Shown: piece by piece, positions 1 through 6,088 of the stretch
How the letters are laid out: every line of letters begins with the position of its first letter
Position numbering within the stretch: position 1 is the first letter of the stretch
NCBI GenBank assembly: GCA_016209155.1
Contig: JACQWU010000283.1
Location: 1-6,093 of the forward strand
Direction of reading: 5' to 3'
DNA from: Candidatus Desantisiibacteriota bacterium
Lineage (GTDB): Bacteria; JACRDZ01
Length of the DNA: 6,093 nucleotides
Notes under the pieces: generated by a model
Told to the model about the DNA's origin: nothing
Database searches by the model: none
Seen by the model: the letters and a program-made list of their open reading frames with translations, nothing else
Translations under genes and position numbers: made by a program

Positions 1-10
1 AATAAATTAT

Positions 11-25
11 TATAATTATTATAAA
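11..25 (+). promoter_or_regulatory. possible -10 elements upstream of the beta-helix gene
   Basis: TATAAT lies at 11-16 and TATAAA at 20-25, about 50-60 bases before the first start codon. No -35 can be judged because the window begins here, and such hexamers are common by chance in sequence this rich in A and T. This is a weak candidate only; the true promoter may lie outside the window. Confidence 0.2.
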
Positions 26-74
26 TAAAAATACTCTGTGGTTAAAAAATTTGTTGTAGTGATAGGAGTTAAAA

Positions 75-1544
75 ATGTTGCGATTTTTTTTAAAAAAAAT
101 TACAATAATATATAAACATAAATATACGATAGTATGTTTTTTTTTAATATCAGTTTTTTATTTTTTTATTCAAGGCAAATCCGTTTCCGGACATGCAATT
201 TCAAATGAGGCAAGATATATAAAACAGGATGAAACATGGAATGGGACTATAAGTATTTTAGATGATACTGTAATTGAAGAGAACGCAACACTTAATATAA
301 ATGCGGGGACTAAAATAATATTTTATATAAGCTCTCCTCTTAATCCGCCGCGTATTATTGTTAAAGGTAAATTACTGGTAAATGGTAAAAAAGAGGAAAA
401 AGTATTATTTACTTCTTCACAGGAAGCTATTTTAAATCCGGTTGAAGAAGAAGAAAAAAACAGTATATCCAAAACAATTATAAATTTTTTTGCAAAAAAA
501 AAATCATCTGAAATAAAATTATGGGGTGGCATTCATTTTGACAAAATAGGAGAAAATGGCAGTATTGTATCTTATAGCATTATAGAATTTGCGAAAGATG
601 GTATCGTACTTCTCAATTCCTCTCCTTCAATCACTTTTTCAACAATAAGAAATTGCGGCCAGTCCGGTATCCGCTGTAATTTAAGATCCAATCCGCGTAT
701 TATTTCCAATGTCTTTGAAAAAAATTCATATAGCGGTATTTACTGTCATCAGGAATCTTTTCCTGAAATTTCAAATAATTTTTTCAAAGGACTTTCTTGC
801 GGTATATATTGCTATCAATCCGCTCCAAAGATTATTGCAAATAATATTTTTGAAAAAAATCAAAAAGGTATTTACTGCGGTTTGCCCGGAGCATCAACGG
901 ATATAACCGGCAATAAATTCACGGATAATGAAAATGGAATTTTTTGTGAACAATCAGCTTCTCCTATTATTGAGAGAAATATTTTTTTCAATAATAAACA
1001 TGCTATTTATTGCCAGCGTCTGGCAAGTCCCAATATAGTAGAAAATGAATTTAATAAAAATGAATATGCCGTATTCTGCTTTCAGAATTCCTCTCCTTTA
1101 ATTAACAATAATAAATTTACTTTTAATAAAATAGGAATATATCTAAAATATGCATCATATCCAAATATAAATAAAAATTTTCTAGACGAAAGTAATGATT
1201 ATGCCGTAAAAATAGATAAACAGTCCCACTATCTTTATCAAGAACTCATGTTTAATACTTCCGGTAAATACAGAATGGGGCGGGGAGCGTATTCACCGGA
1301 AAAACAGGAAAAAAGAGATGAAAAATTCAAATTTAATAAGCAAAAAAAATTTGAAGGTATAAATACCACTATAAATGCGAAAAATAATTATTGGGGAGAA
1401 AAAGTTACAAAAGAGATGATAAAAAACAAAAAAAATGTTAATATAAAAACCATATGGGATGGTTTTGATGAACCGGAGTTTGAGTTTGAAGGGAAAAAAT
1501 ACCCTCAGGATAAAGTAGATTACAGTGAGTGGCTGGATAAATAA
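75..1544 (+). CDS. exported right-handed parallel beta-helix (NosD-like) protein with a cysteine ladder
   Basis: The 489-residue product has a hydrophobic segment near the N-terminus (about residues 17-33) after a Lys-rich start. This is a signal peptide or membrane anchor, so the rest is probably outside the cytoplasm. Residues 65-115 resemble the entry strands of extracellular beta-helix proteins (NAGTKIIF, GKLLVNG, VLFTSS), followed by a charged loop (117-147) and WGGIHF at 150-155. Residues about 184-380 form eight or nine coils of 22-23 residues. Each coil has an N-x-F turn (Asn212, 235, 257, 280, 302, 324, 346, 368) and a GIYC-like strand carrying Cys201, 224, 246, 268, 291, 313 and 335. 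The C-terminus has NNYWG (437-441) and VDYSEWL (481-487), the usual closing motifs of NosD-type helices. AGGAG at 64-68, six bases before the ATG, supports the start. Relatives are carbohydrate-acting, surface or assembly proteins; no catalytic residues could be assigned, so substrate and role are unknown. A lipoprotein gene follows 47 bp downstream. Confidence 0.88.
   Translation: MLRFFLKKITIIYKHKYTIVCFFLISVFYFFIQGKSVSGHAISNEARYIKQDETWNGTISILDDTVIEENATLNINAGTKIIFYISSPLNPPRIIVKGKLLVNGKKEEKVLFTSSQEAILNPVEEEEKNSISKTIINFFAKKKSSEIKLWGGIHFDKIGENGSIVSYSIIEFAKDGIVLLNSSPSITFSTIRNCGQSGIRCNLRSNPRIISNVFEKNSYSGIYCHQESFPEISNNFFKGLSCGIYCYQSAPKIIANNIFEKNQKGIYCGLPGASTDITGNKFTDNENGIFCEQSASPIIERNIFFNNKHAIYCQRLASPNIVENEFNKNEYAVFCFQNSSPLINNNKFTFNKIGIYLKYASYPNINKNFLDESNDYAVKIDKQSHYLYQELMFNTSGKYRMGRGAYSPEKQEKRDEKFKFNKQKKFEGINTTINAKNNYWGEKVTKEMIKNKKNVNIKTIWDGFDEPEFEFEGKKYPQDKVDYSEWLDK
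624..1214 (+). repeat. in-gene 22-23-codon repeats (beta-helix coils)
   Basis: This stretch encodes about nine degenerate copies of a 22-23-residue unit with the pattern S/P-x-I-x-x-N-x-F-x-x-N-x-x-x-G-I-Y-C. The Asn and Cys positions recur at a steady 22 or 23 residues with no gaps. The DNA copies are diverged, so this is a structural protein repeat and not a recent tandem duplication. Confidence 0.8.
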
Positions 1545-1591
1545 ATTAATTTGAAATTTGAAATATTATCAGTAATTTATGGAGAGGTAAA

Positions 1592-2713
1592 ATGCCTGGA
1601 AAAATTTTTCACATTTTATTTACGCTATTAGTTTTAATTAATTTTACCGGATGTGGTCTGCCTGCTGTAAAAAAACCCACGGCTCTTGCCGGACTAAAAG
1701 GAAGAATGGTATGGGGGGATATGCTATTAAAGGATGGATATGTGTATCTATATTCATCTGCTCTAAAAGATTTTAGAAATACACCTTATGCTGTTATTGG
1801 CCCAACTATTGAAGACGGTTCTTTTACTGCTATGCTTCCTGCCGGAAAATATTATATTATAGGTAGAAAAAAAGCCGATGGGAGTAAAAGCGACAAGATA
1901 ATAGAAAATGACTATTTTTCATATTATGGAGGGAATCCTGTTCAAATTAAAGATGGTAAATATATTTTTGCAGGACTTAGCTCAATAAAACTTCCTCCTG
2001 AAAAAATATCCTATAATATTAGTTCAGTAAATGAAGACAGCACAATATTGCAAGGGACAGTAGCTCATCATGGGATTCCCCTTACAGGTGCATATATAAC
2101 TCTTTATGTTGATGCATCTACGGAATTTAAAGGACCGGGATTTATGGTAGCGGGACCTACCGGAAATGACGGAATATTTAAATTCAAAGATTTACCGGAA
2201 AATAATTATTACATTGTTGTCCGTAAAAGAAGCTCAAAAGATAAAGCCGGACCTATTTTAAGAGGTGACTATTTTGGATATTATGTATATAATCCCATTA
2301 CTATAAAAACCGGATCAATAATTAATATAGAAATCGGGACAGCAATAAAATCAGGGGAAATAGGTGAACTGGATGAAGGAATTATTAAAACTTCTGAAAT
2401 GTATATAAAAGGAAAAATCATAAATAAAAACGGCAATCCTGTTGAAGGAGTATATGTATTTGCTTATACGGAAAGAGTGATAGGTCATAAAAAACCATAC
2501 TGTTTATCACAAAAATCAAATTCTAAAGGTGAATATATTTTATATTTTGATAAGCCCGGCATATATTATCTGGGTGCGCGGGAATTTTACGGTGATTCTC
2601 CGCGGCCCGGAGAACTTTTCGGATTATATACAAAAAGTCCGGATCATTCTGTAAAAATTGTTGAGGGAAAAAATTTAGAAAATGTGGATTTTATTGTAGA
2701 ACCGATTCTTTAA
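1592..2713 (+). CDS. lipoprotein with three carboxypeptidase-regulatory-like (beta-sandwich) repeats
   Basis: The 373-residue product starts with a short Lys-containing stretch, a hydrophobic core (about residues 6-18) and a lipobox-like FTGC ending at Cys21, so it is probably lipid-anchored in the envelope. The mature part is three tandem repeats beginning near residues 37, 155 and 274. Each opens with a G-x-hydrophobic strand and an A/V-x-V-x-L/F-Y strand, then a DG-x-F or KGEY turn, a P/L-x-G/N-x-YY-I strand and a characteristic DYF-x-YY...NP motif (107-116, 226-235; diverged as ELFGLY in the third). This is the layout of carboxypeptidase-regulatory-like or transthyretin-like beta-sandwiches, often found in surface lipoproteins as binding or spacer modules. 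No enzyme domain is present. GGAGAGG at 1581-1587 is the ribosome site. The gene sits 47 bp after the beta-helix gene and 21 bp before the FAH gene, which suggests one transcript. A ligand cannot be named. Confidence 0.85.
   Translation: MPGKIFHILFTLLVLINFTGCGLPAVKKPTALAGLKGRMVWGDMLLKDGYVYLYSSALKDFRNTPYAVIGPTIEDGSFTAMLPAGKYYIIGRKKADGSKSDKIIENDYFSYYGGNPVQIKDGKYIFAGLSSIKLPPEKISYNISSVNEDSTILQGTVAHHGIPLTGAYITLYVDASTEFKGPGFMVAGPTGNDGIFKFKDLPENNYYIVVRKRSSKDKAGPILRGDYFGYYVYNPITIKTGSIINIEIGTAIKSGEIGELDEGIIKTSEMYIKGKIINKNGNPVEGVYVFAYTERVIGHKKPYCLSQKSNSKGEYILYFDKPGIYYLGAREFYGDSPRPGELFGLYTKSPDHSVKIVEGKNLENVDFIVEPIL
1700..2707 (+). repeat. three in-gene repeats of about 118 codons
   Basis: Residues 37-134, 155-253 and 274-372 of the lipoprotein align with each other by eye, with a period of 118-119 residues. 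Copies 1 and 2 are closest (shared VAGPT/VIGPT, DG-x-F, YYI and DYFxYY...NPxxI). Copy 3 is the most diverged. The DNA is well diverged, so the duplications are old. Confidence 0.75.
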
Positions 2714-2734
2714 ATAGGGAGGAATAAATAATTT

Positions 2735-3499
2735 ATGAAACTTATCAGATTTCAAGCGGCAGATGGGAAAGAAAAATACGGGATAGTAGAAAATGAAAAT
2801 AATATTTATATTGTTAAAGGCGCACCATTTGGAAAAATTAAACCAACAATTGAAAAATATGATATAAGAATGGTTAAAATTTTAACTCCATGCATCCCGA
2901 CAAAGATAATCGGAATAGGACTTAATTACAAAGAACATGTTGAAGAATTAAATCAATCCATTCCGGATGAACCGATAATATTTCTCAAACCCGTTTCAGG
3001 TTTAATTGCCCATCTTGAATCAATAATATACCCTCCAAAAGTAAACAGAGTGGATTATGAGGCAGAACTCGCAATTATAATTAAAAATGAAATCAAAAAC
3101 ATAACCTCTGATCAAGCAAAGGATAATATTCTGGGGTATACATGCCTCAATGATGTAACTGCCCGTGAATTGCAGCAAAAAGATATTCAATGGACAAGAG
3201 CAAAATCTTTCGATACTTTCTGCCCTGTAGGCCCGCATATTCTTATTGATGATACTATAGATGCAAATAATTTGAAGATAGAGCTTTTTTTAAACGGAGA
3301 GATCAAGCAGAGTTCAAATACCAATAATCTGATTTTCTCTTTGGAAAAAATAGTAAGTTATGTATCGGGAATAATGACATTATATCCCGGCGACATAATT
3401 ACTACCGGTACTCCTAAAGGAATAGGGCCTATGAAAAAAGGCGATATAGTGGAAGTGAAAATTGAAAATATCGGAACACTGAAAAATTATATAGGATAG
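2735..3499 (+). CDS. fumarylacetoacetate hydrolase (FAH) family protein
   Basis: The 254-residue protein has the size and layout of short cytosolic FAH-family enzymes (YcgM/FAHD1 type). Visible motifs are GLNYKEHVEE (62-71), holding the His68/Glu71 pair of FAHD1-like acylpyruvate hydrolases and oxaloacetate decarboxylases; DYEAELAIII (107-116), with metal ligands Glu109 and Glu111; LNDVTARE (138-145), with the third ligand Asp140; RAKSFDTFCPVGP (155-167), with Lys157; and TTGTPKGIG (223-231). All expected Mg2+/Mn2+ ligands are present, so the enzyme should be active. It probably cleaves or decarboxylates a 2,4-dioxo or acylpyruvate-type acid, or isomerises a hydroxymuconate-type acid; the substrate cannot be told from sequence. 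AGGGAGG (2716-2722) lies 12 bases before the ATG, a rather long spacing. No other aromatic-degradation gene is nearby, so a metabolite-repair role is as likely as a catabolic one. Confidence 0.92.
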   Translation: MKLIRFQAADGKEKYGIVENENNIYIVKGAPFGKIKPTIEKYDIRMVKILTPCIPTKIIGIGLNYKEHVEELNQSIPDEPIIFLKPVSGLIAHLESIIYPPKVNRVDYEAELAIIIKNEIKNITSDQAKDNILGYTCLNDVTARELQQKDIQWTRAKSFDTFCPVGPHILIDDTIDANNLKIELFLNGEIKQSSNTNNLIFSLEKIVSYVSGIMTLYPGDIITTGTPKGIGPMKKGDIVEVKIENIGTLKNYIG

Positions 3500-3571
3500 A
3501 ATGAAATATATAATCTATCGTATATTATATTGTGAAAATTATTAAATATAACCCTGGAGGTGCTTAAAATT

Positions 3572-4060
3572 ATGCAAGATAATAATAATCCGAAAATTTT
3601 AGATTGTTTCCATAATGCTTTAAAAAAAAATTTTCTTTCTTTCTGCGGGACAGAACCGGTTTTCACAAAAATAACAGAACAAAATGAAACATCAGATATA
3701 GTTGTCGGAACAATTTCACTTTTAGGGGAAGAAGCCACATGGTCATTAATGCTGGGATTACCCCGTGAAACAGTGACTCCGCTCGTTCTTAAATTTGCAG
3801 GTTTTGAAATAGATTTTGAAAGTCCGGATATGGGTGATTTTGTCGGAGAAATGGCAAATATTATTGCCGGTGATTTAGTTGCAAATTTATGTAATATCGG
3901 GATAGATACAAATATGTCATTACCAACAGTCGCAAGATGCAAGGGAATCCAAATATTAAAGGTCAGCAATTTTGTTTACGAACAATTTATTTATACTATT
4001 CCCTTTGGAAAATTTTGGGTTTGCATAATCAGTGGATCAAAAAATACTCAAAAAAAATAA
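3572..4060 (+). CDS. CheX-like chemotaxis phosphatase domain protein
   Basis: This 162-residue single-domain protein matches the CheX family (about 155 residues in Thermotoga), which dephosphorylates CheY-P. The diagnostic part is DMGDFVGEMANIIAGDL at 86-102, where Glu93 and Asn96 form the E-x-x-N catalytic motif. It is followed by a central strand region and C-terminal hydrophobic strands (FIYTIPF, FWVCII). I chose ATG 3572 because GGAGGTG (3556-3562) sits nine bases upstream. An in-frame GTG at 3560 would add four residues but overlaps that ribosome site. The gene starts 72 bp after the FAH gene and ends just before a strong terminator, so it is last in the block. No CheA, CheY or receptor gene is in the window, so it is an orphan CheX that may act on a distant or non-chemotaxis response regulator. 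Confidence 0.85.
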   Translation: MQDNNNPKILDCFHNALKKNFLSFCGTEPVFTKITEQNETSDIVVGTISLLGEEATWSLMLGLPRETVTPLVLKFAGFEIDFESPDMGDFVGEMANIIAGDLVANLCNIGIDTNMSLPTVARCKGIQILKVSNFVYEQFIYTIPFGKFWVCIISGSKNTQKK

Positions 4061-4061
4061 C

Positions 4062-4094
4062 AAAAGGGGGGCTATATAGCCCCCCTTCTTTTTG
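4062..4094. terminator. bidirectional intrinsic terminator
   Basis: A perfect inverted repeat at 4066-4085 gives an 8-bp stem (six G-C pairs, then C-G and T-A) around an ATAT loop. On the + strand it is followed by TTCTTTTT, two bases after the CheX-like stop codon. On the minus strand the same hairpin is followed by TTTTGTTATTTTTTTT and would stop transcription from the broken gene ending at 4100. It separates the left block from the region to the right. Confidence 0.9.
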
Positions 4095-4099
4095 TATCT

Positions 4100-4282
4100 T
4101 TATTTCAGAGAGAACATCACAGAGTAATGAGCACCGTTATTTTGGATAGTTACATAAATTTTATAAGTTCCGGATGTATAATTATTTTTAGTGCTCAGGT
4201 TGTAGATGTACTGACCATCTGTAGCATCATAGCGGAAGATATTGCCTGTATTAGCGCTCCCCGAAGCATCGACATCCAGTTG
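4100..4282 (-). pseudogene. 3' remnant of a PxKF-type C-terminal domain gene
   Basis: Read on the minus strand from 4282 to the stop at 4100-4102, this frame gives 60 residues including DASGSANTGNIFRYD, QYIYNLSTK and TSGTYKIYV, ending in FSLK. That is the recognisable tail of the PxKF-type domain found at the C-terminus of many large secreted bacterial surface proteins (typical form: TGN-x-FRYD...QYI-x-NLSTK...GTY...SLK). The rest of the gene is missing: the frame is closed by TAA at 4283-4285, with another TAA three codons further upstream, and there is no start codon or ribosome site. Another minus frame (about 4282-4360) can be read upstream as CVPFAARQPAGYKLTAN, so a frameshift may also be involved, but its homology is uncertain. 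It converges on the CheX-like gene and shares its terminator. A truncated decayed gene is the best reading. Confidence 0.72.
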
Positions 4283-4294
4283 TTAGCTGTTAGC
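4281..4294 (+). repeat. 7-bp tandem duplication at the edge of the remnant
   Basis: TGTTAGC is present twice in direct tandem. It covers the point where the PxKF frame meets its first upstream in-frame stop (minus strand TAA, 4283-4285), and may mark slippage or a deletion scar. Confidence 0.6.
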
Positions 4295-4475
4295 TTATAT
4301 CCTGCCGGCTGACGCGCAGCAAAAGGTACACATCTTTCATTCGAATTATTTATATAATTTTAGAATCATGTGTCAAGAAAAAAGATCAAAGTTTGGTAAT
4401 CGGTAAGTTATGGTTTCATTGCAAAGAGCTTTCCACTGAAGGTTTGCTCTATTCTATCAAAAAAAACCCAAAATA
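4283..4475. other. intergenic region without an intact gene
   Basis: Together with the remnant, this makes up the 455-base gap between the CheX-like and SDR genes. It holds the tandem heptamer, a minus-strand promoter candidate (4349-4376) and a less A+T-rich patch at about 4300-4320. The part from 4377 to 4475 shows no convincing coding sequence. A short minus-strand frame ending near 4412 (FSGKLFAMKP then stop) has no start and no recognised family. No tRNA, riboswitch or mobile-element end was seen. Confidence 0.6.
4349..4376 (-). promoter_or_regulatory. sigma-70-like promoter pointing at the PxKF remnant
   Basis: On the minus strand a perfect -35 TTGACA (4371-4376) is followed after 16 bases by -10 TATAAA (4349-4354). 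Initiation would be near 4342. A transcript from here would cross the remnant and stop at the 4062-4094 hairpin after roughly 270 bases. The exact -35 box makes it better than the chance A+T matches elsewhere, but it is untested. Confidence 0.45.
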
Positions 4476-4484
4476 TGATATAAT
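4476..4484 (+). promoter_or_regulatory. extended -10 promoter of the SDR-like gene
   Basis: TGATATAAT is a full extended -10 (TG, one base, TATAAT), ending 31 bases before the ATG at 4516. No good -35 lies at 16-18 bp spacing, which is normal for extended -10 promoters. With the upstream terminator it supports independent transcription of the SDR-like gene. Confidence 0.5.
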
Positions 4485-4515
4485 TATTAAAACTTAAAAG
4501 GTAAAAATAATTTTA

Positions 4516-6051
4516 ATGGATAAAAATAAAGATTTTAATGAAAAAGTTACAGATTGTATTTCAGTTCTTGAGAGTTTAGTTAATAATAGCGATCAAATTG
4601 GAAGTATTCCAAAGCAGCAGCTGATTGCCTTGATGACTTTTGCAGGAAAACTTTCCCGGCCAGATAAAGATGAAATCAGAAAAAGAGAAAGAGCCCGGAA
4701 GCAAATTGAACGTCAAAAAATTGTAAATCATGAACGAGCTGCGCGGGCATCTACCGGTATTCGAGTTGCGCGTGAATCAAAAGTGTTTTCTTTACCGGCT
4801 CAAATTACAGATGCTGGTTTAGACGAAAATTATTCTGAATTAAAATCTCCACGCAATTGTTATATCTGCAAAAAAGAATTTACACGTCTGCATTTTTTTT
4901 ATGATTCTATGTGCCCTCAATGTGCTGAGTTAAATTATAAAAAACGCTTTCAGACAGCATCTCTTCACGGTCAGGTAGCCTTAATTACCGGCTCACGCTT
5001 AAAAATTGGATATCAGGCAGCTCTCATGATGTTACGGGCAGGAGCTAAGGTAATTGCAACCACACGGTTTCCTGTTGATTCTGCTTTACGGTTCTCCAGG
5101 GAAAAAGATTTTTCAAGTTGGGCTGATCGTCTGCATATTTATGGATTAGATCTGCGGCATACTCCAAGCATAGAAATTTTTTGCAGGTTTATTGAACAAA
5201 AATATGATCGTCTGGATTTATTAATTAATAACGCGGCTCAAACTGTTCGACGGCCTCCGGGTTTTTACGCGCACCTTATTCCGGGTGAGATGAAAGAACT
5301 CCGTGAACTTCCTGAAACTGCTCAAAGATTGCTTAAATTTTATGAGGAATGTAAAAAACAACTGAAATTATATTCAAAATCAAATATAACAGCAGATGGA
5401 GCGGCACTTGCAATAAACTGGGATGATAAAACCCCGGGGATAGGACTGCGCTGTCCGGCATATCTATCACAGATACCTTATGAATGCGACCGGGTACTAT
5501 CATCAGAGGAAATCTTCCCGAAAGATAAGCTTGATGCTGATCTGCAGCAGGTGGATTTAAGAGAAACTAACAGCTGGCGTCTGCGTCTGGGTGAAATACA
5601 AACATCCGAGATGTTTGAAATCCAGCTTGTTAATGCTATTGCCCCTTTTGTATTATGTAACAAGTTAATACCAATGATGAGACGGGATAACACCGGTAAA
5701 AAGCATATTGTTAATGTAACAGCTGTCGAAGGAAAGTTTTATCGATTTAAAAAAGGTGACCGCCATCCTCACACTAATATGGCAAAAGCCGCTCTAAATA
5801 TGCTCACACATACTTCAGCAAGCGGTCTTACAAAAGACGGTATTTTTATGAATGCCGTTGACACAGGCTGGGTTACTGATGAAGATCCGGCCGCACTTTC
5901 TGCACGAAAACAGGAAATACATGATTTTCAACCTCCTCTTGATATAGTAGACGGAGCTGCCAGAGTTTGTGATCCATTTTTCCATGGTATACTTACAGGA
6001 AAACACTGGTGTGGAAAATTTCTAAAAGATTATTTTCCTATTGATTGGTAA
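4516..6051 (+). CDS. large SDR-fold oxidoreductase-like protein with zinc-ribbon segment and atypical active site
   Basis: The 511-residue protein is about twice the usual SDR length. Residues 1-90 are charged and helical (basic run at 50-75). Cys115/Cys118 and Cys133/Cys136 form two CxxC knuckles, a likely zinc ribbon. The SDR core starts near 151: [12 protein letters not shown] (154-165) is the T-G-x-x-x-G-I-G dinucleotide-binding loop, Asp212 follows beta-3, INNAA (237-241) is the NNAG equivalent, and Asn373 in LVNAIAPF is the structural Asn. About 110 extra residues sit between those last two. The catalytic Ser region reads VNVTAVEG (399-406), and the YxxxK motif reads T420-N-M-A-K424, so Lys is kept but Tyr is Thr. 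VDTGWVT (448-454) matches the usual PG-x-x-x-T segment. NAD(P)H binding is likely; ordinary SDR chemistry is doubtful and the substrate is unknown. The ribosome site is weak (AAAAGG 4496-4501, 14 bases before the ATG), but no better start exists. The coding sequence looks less A+T-biased than the left block. Confidence 0.85.
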   Translation: MDKNKDFNEKVTDCISVLESLVNNSDQIGSIPKQQLIALMTFAGKLSRPDKDEIRKRERARKQIERQKIVNHERAARASTGIRVARESKVFSLPAQITDAGLDENYSELKSPRNCYICKKEFTRLHFFYDSMCPQCAELNYKKRFQTASLHGQVALITGSRLKIGYQAALMMLRAGAKVIATTRFPVDSALRFSREKDFSSWADRLHIYGLDLRHTPSIEIFCRFIEQKYDRLDLLINNAAQTVRRPPGFYAHLIPGEMKELRELPETAQRLLKFYEECKKQLKLYSKSNITADGAALAINWDDKTPGIGLRCPAYLSQIPYECDRVLSSEEIFPKDKLDADLQQVDLRETNSWRLRLGEIQTSEMFEIQLVNAIAPFVLCNKLIPMMRRDNTGKKHIVNVTAVEGKFYRFKKGDRHPHTNMAKAALNMLTHTSASGLTKDGIFMNAVDTGWVTDEDPAALSARKQEIHDFQPPLDIVDGAARVCDPFFHGILTGKHWCGKFLKDYFPIDW

Positions 6052-6088
6052 AAATATGAATAGTTCAGAATTATAGGAGGAGATATCA

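Noticed and set aside
690-1190. Regular 66-69-bp periodicity that could suggest a CRISPR or tandem DNA repeat
   Set aside because: The period is in the protein (22-23 residues); the DNA units are too diverged and are translated without interruption.
3509-3514. TATAAT between the FAH and CheX-like genes as a promoter
   Set aside because: No -35 at a useful spacing and no TG extension; the gap is very A+T-rich, so a chance match is likely.
3560-3571. GTG start for the CheX-like protein four codons upstream
   Set aside because: The GTG is part of the GGAGGTG ribosome site itself; ATG 3572 has correct spacing.
3487-3969. 160-codon minus-strand frame across the CheX-like gene
   Set aside because: The + strand has the CheX signature, a good ribosome site and a terminator; the antisense product has no recognisable domain.
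3937-4149. 70-codon + strand frame overlapping the end of the CheX-like gene
   Set aside because: It is out of frame with the real gene and reads straight through the terminator hairpin; no ribosome site.
4127-4312. 61-codon + strand frame between the terminator and the SDR-like gene
   Set aside because: It runs antisense to the recognisable PxKF tail, has no ribosome site, and its translation matches no family; it is the shadow of the minus-strand remnant.
4412-4475. Minus-strand frame ending FSGKLFAMKP as another gene remnant
   Set aside because: Short, no start and no recognised family; the upstream part is low-complexity A+T sequence that includes the SDR promoter.
5478-5693. Minus-strand frame inside the SDR-like gene
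   Set aside because: Antisense shadow of a well-supported coding region, with no domain or ribosome site.
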